Source: CAZVWW01 sp964631265
GTDB taxonomy: Bacteria > Thermotogota > Thermotogae > MWEM01
Direction: 5' to 3'
Assembly: GCA_964631265.1 (NCBI GenBank)
Contig: CAZVWW010000032.1
Coordinates: forward strand, 1-20,992
Length of the DNA stretch: 20,992 nucleotides
How positions within the stretch are numbered: position 1 is the stretch's first letter; every line of letters begins with the position of its first letter. The notes below the pieces were generated by a model. That model ran no database searches and was not told where the DNA came from. It was given only the letters and a program-made list of their open reading frames with translations. Below are positions 1-7,307 of this stretch, in pieces. The translations under genes were made by a program, and so were the position numbers.

Positions 1-719
1 TCGGTTCCCGAGCGGAGGCCCCCTTCGTGGCCTCCGCCATATACGATGGGATCTATTGGGAGGCCTTCCCTGACATAGAGAAAGCCCACACCTTTTGGAC
101 CATAGAATTTATGAGCCGAGGCCGAAAGGAGATCAACCCCGAGTTTTTGGACATCGACTTCTATCTTGCCCATGGCCTGAACGGCATCCGTGTGAAAGAC
201 CACGCCGTTATGCCGGCAGAACCAGGCTATCTCTTCAACCGGTTCGACAACACCGACCTCGTTATTTGCCAGCATAACAGAACATAAGGCCGTTTTATTA
301 CTGATATGATCCTCTATCCAGTTCAGATCAACAATGCCGTTCTCATCGACCGGTATATAATCAACGGTGTATCCTCTTTTCTCTAATTCTTTAAAGCTTT
401 CCAGAACGGCTTCATGTTCAATCGGTGTTGTCATAACATGACGCTTATCGGGATTGGTTTTTTCGATTGCCTTCAATGAACCGAATATCGCAATATTATC
501 CGATTCGGTCCCGCCGGAGGTAAACACAATCTCATCGTATTTTGCCCCGATAAGGGAGGCAATCTTCTCTTTGCTCTCTTCATACAGCTCCCTCGCCCTC
601 AGGCCCTCATAATGAAGACTCGAGGCGTTACCGGGATAGTCTCTCAACACGACGCTGAAATAGTCGATGACCTCCTCCAGAAGGGGGGTTGTTGCCGCAT
701 GATCCAGATAGACATTCAT
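1..719 (-). CDS. nifS: Cysteine desulfurase NifS/IscS, canonical copy, C-terminus cut by window edge
   Basis: PLP-dependent enzyme that takes sulfur from L-cysteine and passes it to the Fe-S scaffold encoded directly upstream. The visible 239 residues, read from the sequence, hold the family landmarks in order: LDHAATT near the N-terminus, GNASSLH, the cofactor-binding FTSGGTESDN, the IEHEA histidine, LANNEVG, TDAVQ, the PLP lysine in SAHKFYGPKG, and GGGHEGGLRSGT at the edge. The loop with the active-site cysteine lies outside the window. The ATG at 719 is one base after the nifU stop and has only a weak SD, so translation is probably coupled to nifU. In contrast to the desulfurase at 1369-2532, all expected residues are present here, so this is likely the working sulfur donor. 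Confidence 0.95.
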   Translation of the reverse strand, partial: MNVYLDHAATTPLLEEVIDYFSVVLRDYPGNASSLHYEGLRARELYEESKEKIASLIGAKYDEIVFTSGGTESDNIAIFGSLKAIEKTNPDKRHVMTTPIEHEAVLESFKELEKRGYTVDYIPVDENGIVDLNWIEDHISNKTALCSVMLANNEVGVVEPVEEIAWFCRHNGVVFHTDAVQAMGKIEVDVQKLGVDLLSASAHKFYGPKGVGFLYVREGLPIDPIVYGGGHEGGLRSGT

Positions 720-720
720 A

Positions 721-1356
721 TCAGTATTCAACCACCTTGATATCAATGTCATCGATGCCGTCAATCGCCTCCAGATGCTCGTTGATCTCTTCAAGGACGT
801 TCTGTTTGTACACATCGGTCTCATCGAATGAGATCTCGATCTCCACTTTTCCATCCTCGAATTTCAGGTACTTGATGAGCTGTTCATCGATGATGTTATT
901 GCCGGTTTTCGGATAGATCACCGATTTCAGTTCCTCAATGATGCTTGATTCATCCAGTGTCTTCTCATGTTTGATACCGAGAACTTTCTCCTCATAATCC
1001 CTGACGGCAGCCTTCAAACCGTCAACGGCCAGGACGGAACAGTGAACTTTCACCGGTGGCAGCCCGCCCAGTTCATCGACCGCATCCTTCCAGGTCAGAT
1101 TTTTGACATCCTCGATTGATTTTCCCTTAGCAATCTCGGTGACTATGGACCCCGTTGCAATATTCGAGGCGCACCCGTATGACAGAAACTTGATATCGTC
1201 AATCTTGTTGTCTTTGACATTCAACGAGACGGAAACCTGATCGCCGCAGGCGGGACTTCCCACCGTTGCCTCGCCATCAGCATTCTCTATTTCCCCGACG
1301 TTTCTGGGGTTCTTGAAATGATCGATAACCGCTTTTGTATATTTTATAACAGCCAT
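721..1356 (-). CDS. nifU: NifU/IscU Fe-S scaffold with an added C-terminal domain
   Basis: Scaffold on which Fe-S clusters are built from desulfurase-derived sulfur. Residues 1-125 are an IscU-type domain with the three cluster cysteines: C37 in GSPACGD (with D39), C62 in YGCASN, and C106 in HCSVLA. Residues about 138-211 form a second domain. It has no CxxC, so it is not the usual NFU domain, and no BFD-type cysteine cluster is seen. Its pattern (helix, a P-x-T-G-N-N-I-I-D turn, then strand-helix-strand) resembles the MIP18/DUF59 (SufT-like) fold, but the usual DPE motif reads YPK and the conserved cysteine is absent; this assignment is tentative. The 12-base gap to the upstream desulfurase contains a GGGAGGG SD, and the downstream desulfurase starts one base after the stop. 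Confidence 0.93.
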   Translation of the reverse strand: MAVIKYTKAVIDHFKNPRNVGEIENADGEATVGSPACGDQVSVSLNVKDNKIDDIKFLSYGCASNIATGSIVTEIAKGKSIEDVKNLTWKDAVDELGGLPPVKVHCSVLAVDGLKAAVRDYEEKVLGIKHEKTLDESSIIEELKSVIYPKTGNNIIDEQLIKYLKFEDGKVEIEISFDETDVYKQNVLEEINEHLEAIDGIDDIDIKVVEY

Positions 1357-1368
1357 TTTTTTCCCTCC

Positions 1369-2532
1369 CTACTTGATGGTGCTCTGTTCCCGCAGTCTCT
1401 CGACTATGGGGACAAGTTCTTTCACAAATCTTTCGATATCCGCTTCGGTGTTTTCTCTGCCGGTTGTTATCCTGAGCGAGCCGTGGGCCATTTCGTGATC
1501 TCTGCCAATCGCACTGAGGATATAATTAACCTTCAGATCACTCGAGGCGCAGGCCGATCCGGTTGCAACTACAATGCCCTCGAAATCGAGGAACATCATA
1601 ATGGATTCGCCCTCTATCTGCCTGAATGAGTAGTTGACGTTGTCAACGGCTCTTTGCTCGACGGGTCCGTTCAGGCGCACATTGGGGATCTTCTCCTCTA
1701 TCATATCCATGAGCTTTTTCTGCAGTCTCAAGTTCTTTTCAACATAACGCTCCCGGTTCTGAACAGCCTCCCGGACGGCATGGGATATCCCGACGATACC
1801 GGGTAGATTATCCGCTCCAGGTTTGTATGGGGATGTGACAACCGTTCCAAAAAGTACCGGTTTTAAAGCGCCCTTTTTCCTCGATATAATAAGCCCCGTT
1901 CCTTTGGGCCCGTAAATCTTATGACCGCTGAGGGTGACAAAATCCACGTCGAGTTTCTCAAGATCCATATCAACACTTAAAAGAGCCATGGCCGCATCAA
2001 GGTGTATCCTGGCTTTTGGGGCCTTTTCTCTAATCATTTTAGAAATCTCGTCGATTTTTTGTATGGTGCCGATGGTGTGATTCACATAGGTGATACTGAC
2101 GAGACGCGTGGTCTCATTCAAAGCAGCTTCAAATTCCTCCGTCTTCCAGAATCCCTCATCGTCCACTCTGATCTTTTTAACACCAAATCCCCTTTTTTTG
2201 TAATAGTCGTAGGTGTTGACAATCGAGGGATGATCTATCACGGATGTGATCATCGTTGTTTCCCCCGGTTCTGCATCTCTCAGCACTCCGTGTATCACCA
2301 GGTTGTTGGCCTCTGTTCCACCGGATGTGAAGATTATTTCTGCATTTTCTGCGTTAAGTGCCTTTCTGACTCTCTCTTCAGATTCCTCCACAGCCTCGGC
2401 AGCCCCGGTCCCCATCTCTGTGAAGGAGACCGGCAGATAAAAGGCGTCTTCCATGTATGGTTTCATTTTCCCGTATGCATCTTCTGATAATCGTGTTGTT
2501 CTATAATGATCCAGATAAATATTATTATTCAT
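1369..2532 (-). CDS. Divergent cysteine desulfurase-family aminotransferase (class V)
   Basis: 387 residues, full family length. It keeps the core of a NifS/IscS enzyme: FTSGGTEANN, the IDHPS histidine, the PLP lysine in SGHKIYGPKG, and a cysteine in the active loop TGSACASSDL. Several normally fixed positions differ: the N-terminal DHAATT reads DHYRTT, NNEIG reads NHTIG, DAAQ reads DAAM (the glutamine that contacts the PLP ring is methionine), and RxGTEN reads KPGADN. It may be a desulfurase with altered substrate or rate, a selenocysteine lyase-like enzyme, or an accessory paralogue of the canonical copy two genes on; the sequence does not decide. Start: an ATG at 2541 lies directly against the GGGAGG SD, whereas the ATG at 2532 is 9 bases from it and matches the sister protein's start (MN-xYLDH), so I use 2532. 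Confidence 0.88.
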   Translation of the reverse strand: MNNNIYLDHYRTTRLSEDAYGKMKPYMEDAFYLPVSFTEMGTGAAEAVEESEERVRKALNAENAEIIFTSGGTEANNLVIHGVLRDAEPGETTMITSVIDHPSIVNTYDYYKKRGFGVKKIRVDDEGFWKTEEFEAALNETTRLVSITYVNHTIGTIQKIDEISKMIREKAPKARIHLDAAMALLSVDMDLEKLDVDFVTLSGHKIYGPKGTGLIISRKKGALKPVLFGTVVTSPYKPGADNLPGIVGISHAVREAVQNRERYVEKNLRLQKKLMDMIEEKIPNVRLNGPVEQRAVDNVNYSFRQIEGESIMMFLDFEGIVVATGSACASSDLKVNYILSAIGRDHEMAHGSLRITTGRENTEADIERFVKELVPIVERLREQSTIK

Positions 2533-2541
2533 ATTTAACAT

Positions 2542-2547
2542 CCTCCC
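2542..2547 (-). promoter_or_regulatory. Ribosome binding site fixing the desulfurase start
   Basis: GGGAGG on the minus strand. It is 0 bases from the in-frame ATG at 2541 but 9 bases from the ATG at 2532, so the second ATG is the likely start. Confidence 0.7.
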
Positions 2548-2572
2548 GTTTCATAGACGCATTAAACCACTA

Positions 2573-3934
2573 TTAATTTCCCAGCTCTTCAAGATCGTTT
2601 TTAAGCAGTGCCAGTGCTGTCTCTTTATCAATTTTAGATAACGCACCCAGCGGGGCAAAGATATAGTTCCTGTCTCTGAAGAGCCTTATATCCTCCGGGG
2701 GCAGGAGTTCCTTAATATGTCTTTTGGAAAGCTTTCTGGCAGTTGAAAGGACCTCTTCGGCATATTTGGAGCGGCTCAGTATCCCGCCTGTTCCGGCAAT
2801 TATTTTGGTTGCGGTTAAGTCCTTGCCTTCGGCGATCTTCTGTCTGCCGGTTGCACCATATATATATCGAATCCTTCCTGAATGCCTTAAAAGGCCGTGT
2901 GTCAGGCAATGAACAGCCAGATGGGCTGCAAATTCCTCAAGCTGGTTGTTTTTCGGGTAAGGTGAGATGTCCTTTAGAAGCTGTTGATAATCCGGGTAAT
3001 CCTTCTCAATCCCGGGTCCCATCGCTTCAACAACGTTGTGAGCATTCACAAAGACGCCGAGATCCCCCTCAACCGTTCTTTTGGCAAAGGGTTCGGGCGA
3101 TACTGTGATTTCCTGAATCTCGGGCATCCCCTCTGTGACAGAATCCACATCGGTGGTCGCCCCTCCGATATCGACCGTCACGACATCGCCGTATAGTTCG
3201 TTCAGCATTTTGGTGGTATTCATGACAGCGGCCGGTGTCGGGATGATCGGTCTTTTCACCATTTCACCAATCTTATCCATACCGCCGGCATGGATAATGT
3301 GTTCAGAAAAAATCGTCTGTATGATCTCTCTTATCGGTTCCACATTGAGCTCGTCCACTCTCGGATAGACATTCTCCACGGCGTAAACCCTTTTACCGCT
3401 TTTTTTGAGCGTTTCGCTAACCTCTTCTCCGGCAGCACAATTCCCGGCAACCACAAAGGGCACCTCTAAACGGCTCTTTGAAAACTCCCGGGCATTGTGA
3501 ATGATGGTATCCTTCTCGCCGTAATCGACCCCTCCGGCCAGGAGAACCATATTGGGATTCAATCCTTCGACCTTTTCCACTTCCCGTTTGTCAATCTTTC
3601 CGGCCGTTACATGCCGGATAATCCCACCTGCTCCAAGGGCCGCCTCTTTTGCCGCTCGTACCGTCATGTCATAAACCAAACCGTGAACGGACATTCTCAG
3701 TCCGCCCGCCGCACTGCTCGAAGCGACAAACTCTTCCCAGTCAACCTCCGAACCGATCTGATTCGATATATCTCGCAGACATTGGTTGATTCCAATTGTC
3801 ACATCGCCTTCCAGCACTGTTGTATAATGCTCCGATTGGGCAACCGGTTCGCATTTTGAGGTGCCAACCCCGTTAAAGGCTGTCAGAATGGTCGTGGTTG
3901 ATCCAATCTCAGCGGTAATAATATCTACTTTCAA
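2573..3934 (-). CDS. glmL: GlmL/MutL-family ASKHA ATPase linked to B12-dependent mutases
   Basis: About 453 residues, the usual length of the GlmL family, which accompanies coenzyme-B12-dependent glutamate, ornithine and lysine mutases and is thought to act as a reactivating chaperone. The ASKHA nucleotide-binding fold is visible: phosphate-1 loop AEIGSTTT close to the N-terminus, phosphate-2 loop VDIGGATTDV near residue 255, and GTGGIL near residue 385 as the adenosine-side glycine motif. No mutase subunit is in the window, so the partner must be elsewhere. The gene sits between yqeY and the Fe-S genes on the same strand. Start: the ATG at 3943 abuts the GGGGAG SD, while a TTG at 3934 is 9 bases from it and gives the N-terminus MKVDIITAEIGSTTT, typical of the family. 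I prefer the TTG, but ATG would add only three residues. Confidence 0.88.
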   Translation of the reverse strand: MKVDIITAEIGSTTTILTAFNGVGTSKCEPVAQSEHYTTVLEGDVTIGINQCLRDISNQIGSEVDWEEFVASSSAAGGLRMSVHGLVYDMTVRAAKEAALGAGGIIRHVTAGKIDKREVEKVEGLNPNMVLLAGGVDYGEKDTIIHNAREFSKSRLEVPFVVAGNCAAGEEVSETLKKSGKRVYAVENVYPRVDELNVEPIREIIQTIFSEHIIHAGGMDKIGEMVKRPIIPTPAAVMNTTKMLNELYGDVVTVDIGGATTDVDSVTEGMPEIQEITVSPEPFAKRTVEGDLGVFVNAHNVVEAMGPGIEKDYPDYQQLLKDISPYPKNNQLEEFAAHLAVHCLTHGLLRHSGRIRYIYGATGRQKIAEGKDLTATKIIAGTGGILSRSKYAEEVLSTARKLSKRHIKELLPPEDIRLFRDRNYIFAPLGALSKIDKETALALLKNDLEELGN

Positions 3935-3943
3935 CGTTTCCAT

Positions 3944-3949
3944 CTCCCC
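3944..3949 (-). promoter_or_regulatory. Ribosome binding site favouring a TTG start for glmL
   Basis: GGGGAG on the minus strand, immediately before an ATG (3943) and 9 bases before an in-frame TTG (3934). Spacing favours the TTG. Confidence 0.55.
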
Positions 3950-3962
3950 GTATCAATGAAAA

Positions 3963-4409
3963 TTACAGATCCGAAAGGATCTCCCTGGCCAGTTTACTGA
4001 CTTTCTTTCCATCAGCCCGACCCTTTATCTTAGGCATTAGCGATTTCATGACAACGCCGAGTCCTTCCGGGCTGTTGACGTTCTGTTCTTTGATTACTTC
4101 CAGGATTATCTTCCTCAGTTCATCTTCTGTCAATTTTTCCGGCAGATAGGATTCAATGACGGCCAGTTCCTCTTTTTCTCCTTGAGCCAGATCATCGCGA
4201 TCGGCCTTCTTATACTGTTCAAACGAGTCTTTTCTGTTTTTAGCCTCTTTGTTTAGTATCTCTATAACATCCTCATCCGTCAGTTCTTTCTTATCCACCT
4301 GCATATTCTTGATTGCGGCAACAACCATTCTAAGCGTTCGTTTTTTAATCTCGTCCTTTTCCTTCATGGCCTTTTTCAAGTCTTCAAATATTCTTTCCTT
4401 CAAACTCAT
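3963..4409 (-). CDS. yqeY: GatB/YqeY domain protein
   Basis: 148 residues, the normal size of stand-alone YqeY proteins, which resemble the tRNA-binding tail domain of the GatB amidotransferase subunit. The role of free YqeY is not established. Family features seen: the N-terminal helix MSLKERIFEDLKKAMK, a KxxRLR-like segment (KKRTLRMVVAAIKN), the EEL-x-VIESYLPEKLTEDEL stretch, and the terminal G-x-VMKSLMPKIKGRADGKKVS motif, which is the family hallmark. The ATG at 4409 has a GGAGGG SD about 10 bases upstream. It lies between smpB and glmL with gaps of about 30 bases on each side, so it is probably co-transcribed. Confidence 0.93.
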   Translation of the reverse strand: MSLKERIFEDLKKAMKEKDEIKKRTLRMVVAAIKNMQVDKKELTDEDVIEILNKEAKNRKDSFEQYKKADRDDLAQGEKEELAVIESYLPEKLTEDELRKIILEVIKEQNVNSPEGLGVVMKSLMPKIKGRADGKKVSKLAREILSDL

Positions 4410-4439
4410 TACCAGGATCCCTCCAAGCCTTTTCGGCTT

Positions 4440-4889
4440 TTAGAATTTATATTTCATTTCCTTTTCCATTTCCCTTTTGATGGCTTTTTGCTTCATATCC
4501 TCACGTTTGTCGTGCAACTTTTTCCCCTTGCCGATGCCAATCTCTATCTTCGCAAGTCCTTTTTTGTTGAAATAAACCTTTATCGGAACGATCGTGAAGC
4601 CCTTCAGCTTCACCTTGGACTGCAGCTTTCTCAATTCACTCTTATGAAGCAGCAGTTTCCTGTCCCTTTGAGGTTCATGATTGAAATAATCCGCATGGGA
4701 ATAGGGGGTTATGTTGGAGCCCACCAGGTAAAGCTCTCCGTCTTTAAAACGACAGTAACTCTCCTTGAGACTCATTCGTCCTTCCCGCATCGATTTTATC
4801 TCTGTTCCGAGCAGGGTCATTCCGGCTTCAAATTTCTCTTCTATCTCATAATTTCTGTAGGCGTTCTTGTTTTTGACAACGATCTTCAT
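4440..4889 (-). CDS. smpB: SsrA-binding protein SmpB
   Basis: Partner of tmRNA in trans-translation, which frees ribosomes stalled on broken mRNA. 149 residues, slightly shorter than the usual 150-160. Seen in order: KNKNAYRNYEI at the N-terminus, the conserved GTEIKSMREGR loop, the LYL-x-G-S-N-I-x-PY strand, the RDRKLLLHKSEL helix start, and the basic C-terminal tail GKGKKLHDKREDMKQKAIKRE that enters the mRNA channel. The ATG at 4889 has a GAGGAGG SD 6 bases upstream. The tmRNA gene (ssrA), often close to smpB, is not in this window. It is 15 bases downstream of the rlmD-like gene. Confidence 0.97.
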   Translation of the reverse strand: MKIVVKNKNAYRNYEIEEKFEAGMTLLGTEIKSMREGRMSLKESYCRFKDGELYLVGSNITPYSHADYFNHEPQRDRKLLLHKSELRKLQSKVKLKGFTIVPIKVYFNKKGLAKIEIGIGKGKKLHDKREDMKQKAIKREMEKEMKYKF

Positions 4890-4904
4890 AGGGGCCTCCT
4901 CTTC

Positions 4905-6272
4905 TTAAACTCTTTCAAAGCGTATTATATTCTCAATATGCGATGTATGGGGAAACATGTCAAGAGGCTGGATTTCAGAAATCCGATATCCTTTTTCGAT
5001 TAGACGTTTGGCATCTCTCACAAGCGTTCCCAGATCACAGGAGGTGTAAAGGACACGCTCCGGGCGGGCATTTGCAATCCGGTCAATAACCTCCGGGTCA
5101 ACCCCGGCACGCGGCGGATCCAGAATGACATCATCATAATGGATGTTTGTCATCTTCTCCGTTTCGGTGAATTTTTCGACCGTCAGTTTCTCCGTTCTCA
5201 TATTATCGATCTTATTCATTCCGGCATTGGCAAGAGCCGTTTTCACAGCGTCTTTATGGGATTCCACGAGAACAACCTCATTATAAAGCGGTGCAAGATA
5301 TATCGAGAAGAATCCAACCCCGCCGTAGAGATCAAGCAGCCGTCTCTTCTTATCCGGTTTGAGCATTTCCTTTGTCTTTTCCAGCATCGGTTTGAGCATA
5401 AAGGCATTAACCTGAAAAAAGGCATTCGGGGGGATATTGTAGTCAAACCAGTCAATGTGCTCTGTTATCACACCACTTCCGGCCACTGTGTTGTAAAGCC
5501 CGCTCAACAGATTCTTCTTCTTTGTATTCAGGTGTATGACAGAATCGAGGAACGGGAGGGTCTCCTGCAGTTCAGTCTTTATAAGCGTCAACGGGCGGAA
5601 GTTTCTCTCCTGTGTGATGATGATCAGCATTATCTGGCCGGTATATTGCGTCTTTCGAAGGCAAATCCCCCGCAGGTTCCCTTTCCGGTTTTTGCTTGAA
5701 TGGATATCCTCAACACTGAATAGTTCGTTAAACATCTTCTGGACCACAACTCTGATCTTGTCAAAACTCCCCGGAACCACTTTGCATCCCCTGGGCTCGA
5801 CCACCCTTGATGATCCCTTCTCCTTCAAACCAAGAATGATGTCTCTTCCATCAGGGGCAAAGAAATAGGTCATTTTATTTCGAAAGCCATAGTATTCGGG
5901 CGAGGGGAGAACGTCCTTTATCCTGTCCGATACATCCATTTTACCGAGTCGTTCAAACTGCTCCTCCACAATCTTTCTCTTATGCATCAGCTGAACGCTG
6001 TAATCAAGGTCAAGCCAATCACAGGCACCACATCTGTCAAAGACCTTGCAGACCGGCATATTCCGCTCTTCAATTTTGTATTTCCACTTCACGGGCTCGC
6101 ATACGGCATAATTTTTCTTGTCCTTTATCACCTTTACATCAACAATCTCGCCGGGATAGGCCCCTTTAACAAAGAGCGGTTTGCCCTCTACACCATGTGC
6201 CAGTCCATCTCCCCCGTTCAGAAATTTTTCCACTACCACTTCCTCAATGATCATTCTATCGCCTGCTTTCAT
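4905..6272 (-). CDS. rlmD: 23S rRNA (uracil-5-)-methyltransferase, RlmD/RumA type
   Basis: SAM-dependent enzyme that methylates C5 of a uridine in RNA, most likely 23S rRNA. 455 residues, as expected. Domains: N-terminal TRAM domain (about 8-65); Fe-S cysteines C75, C81, C84 and C163, spaced as in E. coli RlmD; central domain; SAM-binding LLDLYGGVGFFS (312-323); DPPRAG (385-390); catalytic C412 in YTSCDLGTLVRD; and the general-base glutamate in HIENI near the end. Because of the 4Fe-4S cluster the enzyme depends on machinery like that encoded downstream. The target uridine (RlmC, RlmD or RlmCD position, or tRNA as for TrmA) cannot be told from sequence alone, though the cluster argues against TrmA. 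The start ATG overlaps the lipase stop as ATGA; a second ATG at 6254 is an alternative. Confidence 0.94.
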   Translation of the reverse strand: MKAGDRMIIEEVVVEKFLNGGDGLAHGVEGKPLFVKGAYPGEIVDVKVIKDKKNYAVCEPVKWKYKIEERNMPVCKVFDRCGACDWLDLDYSVQLMHKRKIVEEQFERLGKMDVSDRIKDVLPSPEYYGFRNKMTYFFAPDGRDIILGLKEKGSSRVVEPRGCKVVPGSFDKIRVVVQKMFNELFSVEDIHSSKNRKGNLRGICLRKTQYTGQIMLIIITQERNFRPLTLIKTELQETLPFLDSVIHLNTKKKNLLSGLYNTVAGSGVITEHIDWFDYNIPPNAFFQVNAFMLKPMLEKTKEMLKPDKKRRLLDLYGGVGFFSIYLAPLYNEVVLVESHKDAVKTALANAGMNKIDNMRTEKLTVEKFTETEKMTNIHYDDVILDPPRAGVDPEVIDRIANARPERVLYTSCDLGTLVRDAKRLIEKGYRISEIQPLDMFPHTSHIENIIRFERV

Positions 6273-7093
6273 AACTGTCTTCTAAACCACCCTATTATAT
6301 CCTGTCTGAATTCTTCCCCGTGTTCGGGGTCAAAAAAGACCTCGTGATACGCGCCCTCATATTCGCAGAAGGCCTTATTCTCAATCGTCAGCCGGTCAAA
6401 AAACGCTCTGTCCTTTTCTGTGGGCACAATCTGATCCCCGGTTCCCTTCAAAAAGAGGAGCGGGATATCGATATCGCCTGCCTTTTCAAAGGCCTGGTTT
6501 GAATTCTCGTACATGCTCAGGGCAAGCTTGAGACTTATTTTTGAATGCACCTTCCTGTCAAGCGCATATTCGACAACCTCTGTCTGATTTCTCGACAGAT
6601 GTTCCTGTTTGATCTTGTTTTCCATGGTTAAAAACGGAAAAAGACGGGCGAAAAGCTTGTTCTTCTCGATTCTCTCAGCATTGGCCTGTGAAAAAAAGAT
6701 GGCAGGAGCAGAAACAGCAGCCGCATAAAAGTCCTGAGGATAATCCTCAATATATCTCAATACCACCAAACCGCCCATACTGTGGCCGAATATCCCGATC
6801 TCCGTTCCGGGGTAATCCTGTTTTATCAGTTCGCGTATTCTGGCAATGGGCTTGAAGAGTTCTTCAACCGAGGTATGGCCCCGTACTCCCGAACTCTCCC
6901 CGTGCCCGACGTGATCAAACCCATAGACAACCAGCCGGTGCTCGACCATCTCAAGGGCCAGTCTCTCGTATCTCTCTATATGCTCTCCAAGCCCGTGAAC
7001 GAGGATGACTGCCGCAACCGGTTTATCGGAAGTCTCATATTTTTCACAGTAGATCTCTTTTCTGCCGATCTTGATCTTTTCTTTCTTTTTCAT
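6269..7093 (-). CDS. Alpha/beta-hydrolase, monoacylglycerol lipase / lysophospholipase family
   Basis: 274 residues. The closest pattern is the Hydrolase_4 (serine aminopeptidase S33, monoglyceride lipase) family: oxyanion HGLGEH with RY (33-42), nucleophile elbow GHSMGG with S105, acid D220 in GTGDQIVP, and H250 in GAYHEVFFDPE. All three catalytic residues are present. No signal peptide or membrane segment is seen, so it is probably cytoplasmic and hydrolyses monoacylglycerols or lysophospholipids, though the substrate cannot be fixed from sequence. First gene of the leftward operon: an AT-rich promoter region precedes it, and a long purine-rich SD (GGAGGGGAG) stands 5 bases before the ATG. 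It overlaps rlmD by 4 bases (ATGA). Confidence 0.9.
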   Translation of the reverse strand: MKKKEKIKIGRKEIYCEKYETSDKPVAAVILVHGLGEHIERYERLALEMVEHRLVVYGFDHVGHGESSGVRGHTSVEELFKPIARIRELIKQDYPGTEIGIFGHSMGGLVVLRYIEDYPQDFYAAAVSAPAIFFSQANAERIEKNKLFARLFPFLTMENKIKQEHLSRNQTEVVEYALDRKVHSKISLKLALSMYENSNQAFEKAGDIDIPLLFLKGTGDQIVPTEKDRAFFDRLTIENKAFCEYEGAYHEVFFDPEHGEEFRQDIIGWFRRQL

Positions 7094-7307
7094 CCCTATC
7101 TCCCCTCCGTCTGCTTTTACCTTACCCTATAATATAACATTTTTCATATGGAGTTTTAAAGACGGTCAATTCTTGAAAAGTGCCTATACTTAATTTATTT
7201 ATAAGAAAAGGTTACATATCGTTGAACAATCCCTCTCTTTCTCATCAATGGTGTATAATAACACGGGGTTTAAGAAATCTCGTTTCTTTCAATTGGAGTG
7301 ATTCATC
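7094..7307. promoter_or_regulatory. Divergent intergenic promoter region
   Basis: The only real intergenic region between divergently transcribed genes in the window, AT-rich over 7120-7260. For the plus-strand lipoprotein a perfect TATAAT lies at 7254-7259 (a TTGAAC at 7222 is 26 bases upstream, too far for a standard pair). A second candidate is TTGAAA at 7173-7178 with TATTTA at 7196-7201, 17 bases apart. For the minus-strand operon, TATATT (minus strand of 7131-7136) is a possible -10, with only a weak TTTAAA -35. A TTGACC at 7164-7169 on the minus strand lacks a well-placed -10. That this region holds promoters is likely from gene orientation; the exact boxes are uncertain. Confidence 0.5.
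7295..7300 (+). promoter_or_regulatory. Ribosome binding site for a TTG-started lipoprotein gene
   Basis: GGAGTG, 7 bases before the TTG at 7308. No ATG in frame gives a better signal peptide, so this site decides the start. Confidence 0.7.

Noticed and set aside
27..287. Plus-strand open frame of 86 codons
   Set aside because: It lies antisense to the clearly coding cysteine desulfurase fragment and shows no recognisable features.
4425..4439. Small hairpin AAGCC/GGCTT between smpB and yqeY
   Set aside because: The five-base stem is weak, and in the direction of transcription it is followed by the yqeY SD instead of a T-run, so it is not a terminator for this operon.
7164..7169. TTGACC as a -35 box for the lipase operon
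   Set aside because: The nearest good -10 (TATATT) is 27 bases away; at 17 bases the sequence is TGAAAA, which is poor.
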